64,000 nucleotides of DNA. Source: Bacteriovoracaceae bacterium UBA6153. GTDB taxonomy: Bacteria; Bdellovibrionota; Bacteriovoracia; Bacteriovoracales; Bacteriovoracaceae. The notes under the pieces were generated by a model. It had not been told where the DNA came from. It made no database searches and saw nothing but the letters and a program-made list of their open reading frames with translations. Of the stretch, positions 40,379-49,464 are shown one piece after another. The position numbers and the translations under genes are program-made. Each line of letters opens with the position of its first letter. Position 1 is the stretch's first letter. The DNA is taken from the NCBI GenBank assembly GCA_002428265.1, contig DIUR01000018.1:1-64000 (forward strand). Direction: 5' to 3'.

Positions 40379-41707
40379 TTAAGATGCTTTTCTAAATGGA
40401 TTTGTGATTTCTGAGTTCTTATTCTCGCGAAGAATATCTTCGAGCTTCATAGTATCTAAGAAGTTTGAGAAGGCCATCCAGATAGCAAGTCCATTCATGT
40501 CCTTAATCTGTGGTGGAAGATATAAGGGAGTCGTTATGACTCCCAGGTCATGATACTCTTTCAATGTTGGTAACTCTTCTAAAGTCACTTTACCAGCAAA
40601 CAAAAATGGAATGAGATCGGTCTTTCCTTCTTTGATTGATGTGCGCATGAAATTATAAATCATGGCAAAGCCTTTCAGGTAAGCAATGTCTTTAGTAAAA
40701 GGTGATCCACCAGTTAGTGGTGCCCCTCTAAAGATTCTACTGGCGTTTTTAATGGCCTGATCGTCGGCCTGTCCTTTATCTCTGAAGAATCTGATAACTT
40801 CCAGGAGATCTGCTCCATCTTCGGCCATCTGACAGGCGACGAGTCTGTCGTTAAGCCTCTTTGCTCTTCTTGGAAAAAGGGCAAAGTTAAAAAGCTCCAT
40901 CGTCACGGCAAGGCCTTCTTGTGTCACCGTCGAGCAAGGCGGGCCCTTAGAAAGCCATTTAGCATAAGGCTGATTTTGTCCGTTTAAAGTTGTTCCTAAA
41001 TGAACCCACCCTTCATGCACTTCAAAAATATCCAGATCTTTTTTAGAAAATTTTAAATCACTTTTAATTTTTATATAATCAGATCCAGCAGAAGCATCCG
41101 AGACGATTCCATCAGAGAGTTTTACTTTAATATTTTCGCCTTTAAAGTATTCACCAAGACGCTTTTTTAATTCATCTACAACTTGCTCTGAAGAAAGATT
41201 TCTCTCGAAATTATCTCCCAGCATATTTCCATTGAGTGTATTTAGTAGGCCATCCATCACAAGGGCCAGGTCGCTTAGTTTTGTTTTACCATCGCCCATG
41301 ATTTCATTGGCACTACCATAGAGCTTTTTTGAGTAATTATAAAATTCACTCTTGCCTCTCACCATCAGCATTCTGATAACATCTTCGTACTGTATACAAT
41401 TTCTGCTCATAATTAAGCCTAACGGATCATTAGGGCCTAACTCTCGCTGTATTTTTAAACGCAGCTCTTTGAACTCTTGCAGTTTTTTAATGGGATCATA
41501 TTTTAGAGGTCTGTTGTCGTAATTAATTTCAGGAAGTTCTTTAAAATGAGTTTTAATTAAAAATTCATCAACGCTATCATGCCATTTTACGGCATCAAGA
41601 ATCTGAATCGGACGCTGCAATTCCGTCAATATGAGCGATAGATCTAAAATAGAATTCTTATATTTTTGATCTTTCACGGCCGTCCTAAATAGAGGAATTT
41701 TAAACAC
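40379..41707 (-). CDS. DUF1704 (QEGLA-motif) metallopeptidase-like protein
   Basis: 442 residues. It has His231-Glu232-x3-His236 (VHEGWVHLG) and QEGLA at 263-267, the two marks of the DUF1704/KIAA0895 family, whose animal member MATCAP is a tyrosine carboxypeptidase using an HExxxH zinc site. Bacterial members are annotated only as 'flavohemoglobin expression-modulating'. A metallopeptidase role is therefore inferred; the bacterial substrate is unknown. No signal peptide, so cytoplasmic. Confidence 0.85.
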   Translation of the reverse strand: MFKIPLFRTAVKDQKYKNSILDLSLILTELQRPIQILDAVKWHDSVDEFLIKTHFKELPEINYDNRPLKYDPIKKLQEFKELRLKIQRELGPNDPLGLIMSRNCIQYEDVIRMLMVRGKSEFYNYSKKLYGSANEIMGDGKTKLSDLALVMDGLLNTLNGNMLGDNFERNLSSEQVVDELKKRLGEYFKGENIKVKLSDGIVSDASAGSDYIKIKSDLKFSKKDLDIFEVHEGWVHLGTTLNGQNQPYAKWLSKGPPCSTVTQEGLAVTMELFNFALFPRRAKRLNDRLVACQMAEDGADLLEVIRFFRDKGQADDQAIKNASRIFRGAPLTGGSPFTKDIAYLKGFAMIYNFMRTSIKEGKTDLIPFLFAGKVTLEELPTLKEYHDLGVITTPLYLPPQIKDMNGLAIWMAFSNFLDTMKLEDILRENKNSEITNPFRKAS

Positions 41708-41794
41708 TTCATAGTGGACTAATCGGAAAATTTCAGGCTAAACTTGAGCAAATCTATAAAGCTTTTAACGCTATTAATTTCAGACACTTAAGCT

Positions 41795-42706
41795 ATGAAA
41801 AACCGCCAGGGTTCTTACAAAAAAGTCCTTATCGCAGAAGGTCTCTTAGGTCCTCATAGGGATACTTTAATAAAAAGTGTTAACGCTTTGATTCAAAAAG
41901 AGCTCACTCCCTTTGAAACTTGCTCGCTTTATATCCTGCTTTTCCTAAGAATCAGGCATCCAAAAAACTGGTTGCAAAAAAAATCAGGCATCACTATTTC
42001 GACCAACGATAAAAAAATTCTGGATTTTATTCCGATAGAATTTCATTTGAACCCATGGGAGCAAGACAAACTTAAAGGTCTCACTCTGCTTGATCTCTTC
42101 ACCAACTACAATTTAAAAGGCATTCCACTGGCCGTTAATCGCACCATGATTAACTGGCATCAGGGATTATGGAGTATTGCTCTTCTCACTCATATACCAG
42201 GCCCTCGTGAGCTTTTAAAAATGCAGGTGAATAACACTCGTTGTGTAACAATGACGATTGACCCAGAGGAGATTGATAAGCTCGTACTCTCTTCAAGAGA
42301 CCCGCTTAGTTTTGTTCTTCACGATCTTCATCATGCGGACATGTTTTTTAACAATAAAGAAAGTCTTAAAGGCCAGTTAGGTTTCTATACTCTTGTGGAA
42401 AAAATTTATGACGAGCCACTTTTAAAACAAACTCTTAAATCAGACCGTCAATTTAAAACTGAGTTTGATTATGTGGTCTCAGATATGAATGCTTATGTGA
42501 TTCATTTATTTAAATGTTTTAAGTCTGCTTTTATAAGAACTGATGAAGAAAACCAAAGTGAATTATTTCCGCAAATATTGCAGTGGTGGCAGATGCCTCC
42601 TCTCGCTCGTGAGTCTGCCTTTAAACTCAACACACCTGAATTTAACAGTGATCACGAAGAACATTTAAAAAACTTTTTCGAAAACTCACGCGAGATCTAT
42701 TTATGA
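41795..42706 (+). CDS. Conserved-looking protein with HDLHH motif, function unknown
   Basis: 303 residues, soluble and mostly helical. SFVLHDLHHADMFF near residue 190 could be a metal site, with WHQGLWS earlier. The gene is coupled (ATGA) to the flavin reductase gene that follows and is divergent from the DUF1704 gene. I do not recognise the family. A helical iron- or zinc-binding oxygenase-type fold is one possibility. Confidence 0.6.
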   Translation: MKNRQGSYKKVLIAEGLLGPHRDTLIKSVNALIQKELTPFETCSLYILLFLRIRHPKNWLQKKSGITISTNDKKILDFIPIEFHLNPWEQDKLKGLTLLDLFTNYNLKGIPLAVNRTMINWHQGLWSIALLTHIPGPRELLKMQVNNTRCVTMTIDPEEIDKLVLSSRDPLSFVLHDLHHADMFFNNKESLKGQLGFYTLVEKIYDEPLLKQTLKSDRQFKTEFDYVVSDMNAYVIHLFKCFKSAFIRTDEENQSELFPQILQWWQMPPLARESAFKLNTPEFNSDHEEHLKNFFENSREIYL

Positions 42707-43287
42707 AAAATATTTTAATTTTAAATGGAAGCCTTGGTGAAAAAAACGGAAACACCAATAGTCTTATAAAAAACATTGAAACAAATATTTCAAAAAATGG
42801 ATTTGCATGTGAGACGATTCACTTAAAAGATCTCTTTGATAAAAAAATCAATATTTCTGAAATCAAAAATAAACTCATTAAAGCAGAGGGATTTTTATTC
42901 ACCAGCGGAACCTACTGGGACAGCTGGGGAAGCCCAATGCAATACTTTTTAGAGATGGCCACTGAATTTGAAGCAAGTGACATCTTCATGTCAAAGCCCG
43001 CAGCCGTGCTTATTACTATGCACTCGGTTGGTGGTAAAGGTGTGCTCTCAAGACTTCAAGGTGTTTTAAATACACTAGGCCTCATGATTCCTCCAATGAG
43101 CGGAATGGTTTATTCTCTCGCAGGCCAGCTGGCCCTTGAAACTGACTCAAGCTTCGCTGACGATTTCTGGAGCCTGGAAGATGTAGATGTTGTTATTCAC
43201 AACCTTCTTGCAGCAATCAATAAGACAGGCTTTAAGGCCTGGCCGGTAGATCACAAAGACCCTAAAAGAATCTGGATTAATAATTAA
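42703..43287 (+). CDS. NADPH-dependent FMN reductase/flavodoxin-like protein
   Basis: 194 residues with a flavodoxin-like fold: ILILNGSLGEKNGNTNSLI (phosphate loop for FMN), GFLFTSGTYWDSWGSPMQYFLE and AAVLITMHSVGGKGVLSRLQGVLNTLG. It reduces FMN or a small substrate with NAD(P)H. The start overlaps the previous stop by 4 bp, so it is translationally coupled with the HDLHH protein, which may use its reduced flavin. Confidence 0.85.
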   Translation: MKNILILNGSLGEKNGNTNSLIKNIETNISKNGFACETIHLKDLFDKKINISEIKNKLIKAEGFLFTSGTYWDSWGSPMQYFLEMATEFEASDIFMSKPAAVLITMHSVGGKGVLSRLQGVLNTLGLMIPPMSGMVYSLAGQLALETDSSFADDFWSLEDVDVVIHNLLAAINKTGFKAWPVDHKDPKRIWINN

Positions 43288-43311
43288 AAACCCTGAACAC
43301 TAGGAAAAAAA

Positions 43312-43836
43312 ATGCTTACTAAAAAATCTGTCTTTATTAACTTCTTCGCCTTCTATGCTGGATGGTGGTCAATGCTGATCTCTAACTGGAAAGGGATGCC
43401 AATCATTGGGTGGAGTGTATTTGCTGTCGTTATGGCGATTCACTTTTTCAGAGTTTCAGTTAACAAGAAAAAAGATGGTCTGGAAGTTGTCTTAATTGCT
43501 CTTGCCGGGATTATTCTTGATACCATCTTAGCGAACACTGGGATTTTAAATTTCAGCAATATGCTCTTTGGAGTTCTTCCACCAGCATGGTTAGTGGGAA
43601 TCTGGTTCTTATTTGCTACGACGATTTCATACACATTCATTCTGATCAGAAGCAAACTTCCAGCTCAGGTTATCGTGGGTGGATTTTTTGCTCCAGTAAG
43701 CTACATTACAGGATCTAAGTTTTTACTTCTGACAACATTCCAACCGTTCCCTACTTATTACATGATTCACGGAGCTTGTTGGTTAGTATTCTTCCCACTT
43801 TGTTTCTATATTTCTAAAAAAGTGAAAGGCTTTTAA
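43312..43836 (+). CDS. DUF2878-type membrane protein
   Basis: 174 residues with about five membrane spans. FFAFYAGWWSMLI, GIILDTILANTGIL and PPAWLVGIWFLFATTISYT match the pattern of DUF2878 proteins. AGGAAAAAAA lies before the ATG. Function unknown. It lies 15 bp upstream of menB on the same strand and may be co-transcribed. Confidence 0.75.
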   Translation: MLTKKSVFINFFAFYAGWWSMLISNWKGMPIIGWSVFAVVMAIHFFRVSVNKKKDGLEVVLIALAGIILDTILANTGILNFSNMLFGVLPPAWLVGIWFLFATTISYTFILIRSKLPAQVIVGGFFAPVSYITGSKFLLLTTFQPFPTYYMIHGACWLVFFPLCFYISKKVKGF

Positions 43837-43850
43837 TTTCGGAGTTCATT

Positions 43851-44771
43851 ATGACTAAAACTGTTTCAGATATTTTTGATCCAAAACTTTGGGACGAAGT
43901 CGCAGGTTTTGATTTTACTGACATCACTTACCATAAAGCAAAAGATCAGGGCACAGTAAGAATTGCGATCAACCGTCCTGAAGTTCGAAATGCTTTTAGA
44001 CCTCAGACGGTAGATGAACTCTACACTGCTCTTGAGCACGCCCGAATAAGCGCAGACGTAGGAGTTGTTTTACTCACTGGAAACGGCCCTTCACCAAAAG
44101 ATGCCGGTTGGGCATTTTGCTCTGGTGGAGACCAAAGAATCCGTGGAAAAGATGGCTACAAATATGAAGGATCTGATAACAACGGAACAGGAAACTCTAA
44201 AGTTGACCTGGCCCGCCTTGGAAGACTTCATATTTTAGAAGTTCAAAGACTGATTCGTTTTATGCCTAAGATTGTTGTGGCCGTTGTTCCAGGATGGGCA
44301 GTTGGTGGTGGACACTCTCTGCACGTCGTATGTGACTTAACTCTTGCTTCAAAAGAGCACGCAGTCTTCAAGCAAACTGATCCAGATGTAGCTAGCTTTG
44401 ACTCTGGTTATGGATCTGCCTATCTAGCTCGCATGGTAGGTCAAAAAAGAGCACGCGAAATTTTCTTCTTAGGAAGAAATTATTCGGCCCAAGAAGCTTT
44501 TGATATGGGAATGGTTAACGCTGTTATCGATCACAAGGATCTTGAAGTGGAAGCTCTTCAATGGGCACGCGAGATGAACTCTAAATCGCCTACTGCGATG
44601 AGAATGCTAAAGTTCGGCTTCAACATGATTGATGACGGTTTAGTCGGCCAGCAGATTTTTGCTGGTGAAGCGACAAGACTTGCTTACGGTACTGAAGAAG
44701 CAGTTGAAGGAAGAAACTCATTCGTAGAAAAAAGGGACAAAGATTTTTCTAAGTTTCCTTGGCATTACTAA
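43851..44771 (+). CDS. menB: 1,4-Dihydroxy-2-naphthoyl-CoA synthase
   Basis: 306 residues with a crotonase fold. Key parts are INRPEVRNAFRPQTVDEL, FCSGGDQRIRGKDGYKYEG (oxyanion hole and the MenB-specific loop), VVPGWAVGGGHSLHVVCDLTLAS and DSGYGSAYLARMVGQKRAREIFFLGR. It closes the second ring of the naphthoquinone in menaquinone synthesis. Other men genes are not in this window. The stop overlaps the convergent Mpo1-like gene by 23 bp. Confidence 0.95.
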   Translation: MTKTVSDIFDPKLWDEVAGFDFTDITYHKAKDQGTVRIAINRPEVRNAFRPQTVDELYTALEHARISADVGVVLLTGNGPSPKDAGWAFCSGGDQRIRGKDGYKYEGSDNNGTGNSKVDLARLGRLHILEVQRLIRFMPKIVVAVVPGWAVGGGHSLHVVCDLTLASKEHAVFKQTDPDVASFDSGYGSAYLARMVGQKRAREIFFLGRNYSAQEAFDMGMVNAVIDHKDLEVEALQWAREMNSKSPTAMRMLKFGFNMIDDGLVGQQIFAGEATRLAYGTEEAVEGRNSFVEKRDKDFSKFPWHY

Positions 44772-45228
44772 AAATTTTCAAATCAATTCCCGTCAGGCCC
44801 AGCAGCGTATGCATGGTCCAGACGGGTCCTATTAAAAGGAAAAAAAGATCTTTAAAGAAACTTGGTTTTTTCCCTTCAATCTTGTGACCTATAAACTGTC
44901 CTATCCACGCCACAATAAAAATTCCAACCGATAATAAGAAGAATCTTGGACGAAGCCATTCCAAAATAAGAAGCATCGGTATCACCATAACTAGAACTGC
45001 AGCGATCACCCTGATGTTTTTAAACAGCGAATAATAAACTAATACAAGAACAACAAAAACGAGACTCCAATCAAGCCACAAAGGCCAGCTAACTGGCACG
45101 GGAAGCGCTTTTAAAATCCCTAATAAACTGAACATGATTAAAGGAACACAAATCTTGTGAATAAGAATATTAGTCTTATTCTGGTGAGACTCTGAGTATT
45201 CATTAATGTAGTCAGCTAACTTCATCAT
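44749..45228 (-). CDS. Mpo1-like (DUF962) membrane protein
   Basis: 159 residues with about four membrane spans. YSESHQNKTNILIHKICVPLIMFSL and AWIGQFIGHKIEGKKPSFFKDLFFLLIGPVW contain the conserved His residues (SHQN, IHK, GHK.E) of the DUF962/Mpo1 family. Yeast Mpo1 is an Fe2+ dioxygenase that alpha-oxidises 2-hydroxy fatty acids from phytosphingosine; the bacterial role is unproven. It is 10 bp downstream of rmuC. Confidence 0.85.
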   Translation of the reverse strand: MMKLADYINEYSESHQNKTNILIHKICVPLIMFSLLGILKALPVPVSWPLWLDWSLVFVVLVLVYYSLFKNIRVIAAVLVMVIPMLLILEWLRPRFFLLSVGIFIVAWIGQFIGHKIEGKKPSFFKDLFFLLIGPVWTMHTLLGLTGIDLKIFSNAKET

Positions 45229-45238
45229 AAAAAGTGTC

Positions 45239-46504
45239 CTATTCTAATAAACTATCAATCTGCACATTTGAAATCTGACCAAATCTGCTGGTAATTTTCT
45301 CAGTTGTCGTATGAATTTCTTTAACATCTTTACTAACAGTATCGATATGAGAGGCCAGGTTATCCCAACGCTTTTTATAACGGCTGAACTCATCAGCAAG
45401 CTTATTAAGCTCCTGGTGAATAACATTCGTGTACTTGCTTCTTTCAATATTTTGAATAACAACCTGAATCGTTGTGATCATCGCCATAAAGGTTGTAGGA
45501 CTTGTCAGCCAAACTTTTTTAGTCTGAGCATAGTCGATGATGTCCGGGTGATAAGCATAGATCTCAGCAAAGATTGCCTCTGCTGGAAGAAATAAAATCG
45601 CCTGATCAGTCGTTTCACCGTTGATAATATATTTATCAGAAATATCATCGATATGTTTTTTAAGGTTTGATTTAAACTCTTTAGTGAACTCTTTTTTCTC
45701 CAGGTCAGTATAGACCGGGTCAAACATTCTGCGGAAGTTCTCTAGTGGGAACTTTGAATCGACAACAATGTTTCCTGTCGGCTCTGGCAGAAATAAAATA
45801 GAATCACAGATTTTTCCATTGGATAAAGTGTACTGCGTTCTATAAACCTTATCGTTTTTTTCTCCAAAGACAGAAACCAGAACCTGATTGAGCTGAACTT
45901 CACCGAAAATACCACGGGACTTTTTATCAGTTAAAATATCCTGAAGAGACACAACGTTTGTTGAAAGAGACTCAATCTTCTTTTGAGCTTCATCAATTTT
46001 TGCCAGACGCTCGATAACACTTGTAAAAGTTTCGTTAGTTTTCTTGAAACCTTGATCAAGGTTTTCTCTGACTCGATCTGAAATCTCATCAAGCTTAATC
46101 TGCATATCTTTTGTGATTTTAGCATTCATCACCGTAAGCTCTTGGGCCATCTTCTCTTTCATCGTAACGATTTCCAGAGTCATCTTTTCATTAACGGCAA
46201 CCAGCTGCTGAGTTAATACGTGCTGAAAGTTTCCGAATTTTTCGATGATTTCTTGAGAGCTACGGTTTTGTTCAGTCGCAATCTTCTTAAATTTATCTTC
46301 GATGATTTCGGAAACCTGAAGTTTAGTAATTTCTTTTTGGTTTTCAAACTTCTGATGCATGATCGTTTCAATCTGAACTAGCTTATCCGAGAGCGGCTTA
46401 ATCTCCATTGATAAGAAACTAAAATCCGGAGCTTTCATTTTTAAATACAAGGCTGCAATACCAATAAGGTTAAGTGCAACGAGAACAACAAGAACAGTTA
46501 ACAT
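45239..46504 (-). CDS. rmuC: DNA recombination protein RmuC
   Basis: 421 residues: an N-terminal membrane anchor (VLVVLVALNLIGIAALYL), a coiled coil to about residue 190, then the RmuC domain with SRGIFGEVQLNQVL, VVDSKFPLENF and AILFLPAEAIFAEIYAYHPDIIDYAQTKKVWLTSPTTF, a PD-(D/E)xK-like nuclease fold. RmuC limits rearrangements between inverted repeats and takes part in phage restriction in some species. Confidence 0.95.
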   Translation of the reverse strand: MLTVLVVLVALNLIGIAALYLKMKAPDFSFLSMEIKPLSDKLVQIETIMHQKFENQKEITKLQVSEIIEDKFKKIATEQNRSSQEIIEKFGNFQHVLTQQLVAVNEKMTLEIVTMKEKMAQELTVMNAKITKDMQIKLDEISDRVRENLDQGFKKTNETFTSVIERLAKIDEAQKKIESLSTNVVSLQDILTDKKSRGIFGEVQLNQVLVSVFGEKNDKVYRTQYTLSNGKICDSILFLPEPTGNIVVDSKFPLENFRRMFDPVYTDLEKKEFTKEFKSNLKKHIDDISDKYIINGETTDQAILFLPAEAIFAEIYAYHPDIIDYAQTKKVWLTSPTTFMAMITTIQVVIQNIERSKYTNVIHQELNKLADEFSRYKKRWDNLASHIDTVSKDVKEIHTTTEKITSRFGQISNVQIDSLLE

Positions 46505-46523
46505 AGTATCTCCATAATAAGAC

Positions 46524-47918
46524 TTACTCCAGCCAGCGCAAGATTCTGAAGGCCATCTTACTCATAAATGTGTTGTAAGGTGGAAAGTATAATTTAGACA
46601 TCGTAAAACGGCCTTGTTTCATGACCGATCTTTCATGAGAGAAAGTTTTAAAACCAAATTCACCGTGATAACTCCCCATTCCAGAATGCCCGACTCCACC
46701 AAAAGGAAGATGAGGGTTGGCCAGGTGAAGAACGACATGATTAATTGCCACACCACCTGAAGTGGTATTCTCTAAAACTTTTTCAATGAAAATATTTCTT
46801 TTAGTGAAAATATATAAGGCCAGAGGTTTTGTATTTCTATTTATATAATCAATGACGGTATCGACATTGACATAAGTCAGAAGCGGTAGAATCGGTCCAA
46901 AGATTTCGTCTTGCATGACAGGACTATCAACTCTTACGTCCGTTAAAAGTGTCGGAGCAATATAGCGATCCCCTTCCACTGAATCATCATTTAAAAGATT
47001 TTTTTCGCCTTCTAATTTTCCTGCCAGCCTTTGGAAGGCTGCCACGTCGACAATTCTAGCAAAGTCTTTTGAGTTCAATCTCTCGCTTGATGATTCACCA
47101 AAGCGCTTTTCAATTTCAGCTTTAAAAAGCTCAATGAATCGAGCTTTGTGTTTTTCATGAATATAAACGTAGTCAGGGGCCACACAAGTCTGGCCGGCAT
47201 TCATAAATTTTCCCCAGAAGACTTTTTGCACACAATCTTCAAGGTTCACATCGTAGTCGATAATAACGGGAGTTTTGCCTCCAAGCTCCAGAGTAACAGG
47301 AGTTAAATTAACAGCTGCTGCCTGCATAACTTTTTTTCCAACATTAGTGCTACCGGTAAAAAAGATATGATCAAAAGGAAGTTTAAGTAATTTCTCGGCC
47401 AGCTCAATTTCACCAACTACCACAGTGGCCACATTCGCTGGAAAAACAGTTGAAATAATTTTTTCAAGTATCGCTGCTGTCGCAGGTGTTTTTTCAGAAG
47501 GGCGAGCGATCACACAATTGCCAGCGGCAATAGCGGCAACCAGTGGATTAATGAGAAGCTGAAAAGGATAATTCCATGGGGCAAGAACTAAAACGACACC
47601 TTTAGCGGTGTATTCAATGTAAGACTTTGATCCCATAAGAACCAAAGGTGTCTTAACTTTTTTTGGCTTCATCCATTTTTTTAGATGAGATAGTGAAAAA
47701 TTAATTTCATCAATGGACGTGTGAATTTCTGTTAACTCACTTTCAGCATAGGGTTTTCTAAAATCTTGATAAAGAGCTTCTTTAATTTCTTCACGTCTTA
47801 AAATGATTTCTTTTTTTAAAGCACGCAAAAGAGTCTTACGCTCTTTAAAAGTAGTTTGCGCCATCGCCCAGCGATTGTTTTGCTGGGCCTGAAAAATTGT
47901 ATCGAGATTTTGCATCAA
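46524..47918 (-). CDS. Aldehyde dehydrogenase, class-3/membrane type
   Basis: 464 residues. VLVLAPWNYPFQLLINPLVAAIAAGN, FFTGSTNVGKKVM, TLELGGKTPVIIDYD (general base) and MNAGQTCVAPDYVYIHE (catalytic Cys) define the family. The short length and the hydrophobic C-terminal end (FMSKMAFRILRWLE) fit the ALDH3-like group that oxidises medium- and long-chain fatty aldehydes. It directly follows msrA with no gap, so both may respond to oxidative damage. Confidence 0.9.
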   Translation of the reverse strand: MMQNLDTIFQAQQNNRWAMAQTTFKERKTLLRALKKEIILRREEIKEALYQDFRKPYAESELTEIHTSIDEINFSLSHLKKWMKPKKVKTPLVLMGSKSYIEYTAKGVVLVLAPWNYPFQLLINPLVAAIAAGNCVIARPSEKTPATAAILEKIISTVFPANVATVVVGEIELAEKLLKLPFDHIFFTGSTNVGKKVMQAAAVNLTPVTLELGGKTPVIIDYDVNLEDCVQKVFWGKFMNAGQTCVAPDYVYIHEKHKARFIELFKAEIEKRFGESSSERLNSKDFARIVDVAAFQRLAGKLEGEKNLLNDDSVEGDRYIAPTLLTDVRVDSPVMQDEIFGPILPLLTYVNVDTVIDYINRNTKPLALYIFTKRNIFIEKVLENTTSGGVAINHVVLHLANPHLPFGGVGHSGMGSYHGEFGFKTFSHERSVMKQGRFTMSKLYFPPYNTFMSKMAFRILRWLE

Positions 47919-48407
47919 TTAGTCTCTAAGCACGTGGCACATGTACCCGTGTGGATTTTTAATTAAATAATCCTGGTGATAAGCTTCAGCACTGAAGTAC
48001 TCCGGCGCTTGCATCACTTGAGTGACTATAGGATTTTTAAAAGTTTGAGACTCTTCAAGTTTTTTAATGGTCTCTAGGGCCACAGCTCTTTGCTCATCGT
48101 TATAAGTAAAAATCACAGAGCGGTACTGAGTCCCCACATCGTTGTGTTGTCTATTTAATGTTGTCGGATCATGAAGCCTGAAAAAAACATCGAGAACTCC
48201 AGCGTAACTAATAATGGCCGGATCAAATTCAATCAAGACAACTTCTGCATGATCAGTTTGTCCCGTACAGACTTCTTGATAAGTGGGATTTTTTGTCGTT
48301 CCACCTGCATAACCAACTTCAGTTTTTGTAATACCTGAAATTTTTCTGAGAATAAGGTCTACTCCCCAAAAACATCCGGCCCCTAAAAGTGCTTTTTGAT
48401 GACTCAT
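47919..48407 (-). CDS. msrA: Peptide methionine-S-sulfoxide reductase
   Basis: 162 residues from ATG 48407, chosen because AAGGAG lies upstream and homology starts at MSHQKALLGAGCFWGVDLI. GCFWG holds the catalytic Cys; VGYAGG, YQEVCTGQTDHAEVV and FFRLHDPTTLNRQHNDVGTQYRS are family motifs. It repairs oxidised methionine in the cytoplasm. Confidence 0.95.
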   Translation of the reverse strand: MSHQKALLGAGCFWGVDLILRKISGITKTEVGYAGGTTKNPTYQEVCTGQTDHAEVVLIEFDPAIISYAGVLDVFFRLHDPTTLNRQHNDVGTQYRSVIFTYNDEQRAVALETIKKLEESQTFKNPIVTQVMQAPEYFSAEAYHQDYLIKNPHGYMCHVLRD

Positions 48408-48417
48408 ATTGCGCTCC

Positions 48418-48777
48418 TTACGTTGATACAAAAAGTAAAATTCCCGCCAGGATAAACCCTATCAGGTCGCCGCCATAGTCTAGCCAAAATTCCCTCTTAG
48501 ACCAACCATAAATTGCCATGTATTTGGCGTTCGTAGCAAGAACAAAAACCAACCAAGTTCCCGCACTAGTACGAATCATCTGTGGCACAGTATCGATCAT
48601 GAACTCTCTTTGAATGACATCCAGTCCCCAAACATTAAACAGTGAGCCAAGCGCAGCAATAATCCAGATTTTTGGAGTTTTAAAGGCCCTGTTTCGCACT
48701 TTCAAGTTCCACACATACATAAGCCCTAGATTTACTATGGCGATAATAGGTATAGGCAACGCTTGGGATAGTAACAA
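48418..48777 (-). CDS. Small membrane protein upstream of msrA
   Basis: 119 residues with three or four spans (LPIPIIAIVNLGLMYVWNL, IWIIAALGSLFNVWG, LVFVLATNAKYMAIYGW, LIGFILAGILLFVS). Not recognised. It starts right at the divergent TrmN6-like gene and ends 10 bp before msrA, so the promoter for msrA probably lies upstream of this gene. Confidence 0.6.
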   Translation of the reverse strand: MLLSQALPIPIIAIVNLGLMYVWNLKVRNRAFKTPKIWIIAALGSLFNVWGLDVIQREFMIDTVPQMIRTSAGTWLVFVLATNAKYMAIYGWSKREFWLDYGGDLIGFILAGILLFVST

Positions 48778-49464
48778 TTGGATTCTCCTGTTGATTCTTT
48801 GTTTATTTTAGTGAATAAAAATCAAATGATCAAAAATTCTCACTACAGTTATGACTACTATCAGCCTGAAGACTACCGTTTTTCTCTAGACTCAGTGTTT
48901 CTTGCTCAAATTGTCGCCCGCTCTCTGGAATCTCATCCCAATATAGGAGATTTGAAGGTTCTGGATTTGTGCGCAGGCTGCGGTGTAGTGGGCCTTGAAT
49001 TGCAGTTTCATCAAAAATCCTTAAAGAAAATTGATTTCCTGGAAGTGCAGGAAGTTTATAAAAGTTACTTTGAAAAAAATGTCCAGCAGGCCCAAATAGA
49101 AGGCTCTGAGTTTAATTTTCTTCTCATGAATTATGACCGTCTTTTAAAGAAAGACTACCACGAAGTCTACGACATCATCGTCTCAAACCCTCCATATTTT
49201 TTCCAAGGTGAAGGACTTCTGTCTCCCAACGATTTTAAGAACCGTTGCCGTTTTTTTATAGATAGTGATTTCAAGAAAATGATTAAGGCCATTTTAAATA
49301 GTCTTAAACCTTCGGGGAAAGCTTACATGCTCGCCAGACCTGGCATTCATCACGGAAGAAATCTTTTTGAAGAAATACAAAAATTAAGTGCGGGACTTGC
49401 GAGTGTTCAGATCTTTGATGAAGTCAGAGGCACTAATATCATCGAGCTTATTAAAAAAAGTTAG
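48778..49464 (+). CDS. TrmN6-like tRNA/N6-adenine methyltransferase
   Basis: Up to 228 residues; homology begins near YDYYQPEDYRFSLDSVFLA, so the true start may be GTG 48811 or ATG 48826. VLDLCAGCGVVGLEL is the SAM site and IIVSNPPYF the NPPY catalytic motif of N6-adenine methyltransferases. The nearest known role is modification of A37 in tRNA-Val (TrmN6/YfiC). Its last 81 bp are antisense to the 3' end of the TatD gene. Confidence 0.85.
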   Translation: MDSPVDSLFILVNKNQMIKNSHYSYDYYQPEDYRFSLDSVFLAQIVARSLESHPNIGDLKVLDLCAGCGVVGLELQFHQKSLKKIDFLEVQEVYKSYFEKNVQQAQIEGSEFNFLLMNYDRLLKKDYHEVYDIIVSNPPYFFQGEGLLSPNDFKNRCRFFIDSDFKKMIKAILNSLKPSGKAYMLARPGIHHGRNLFEEIQKLSAGLASVQIFDEVRGTNIIELIKKS

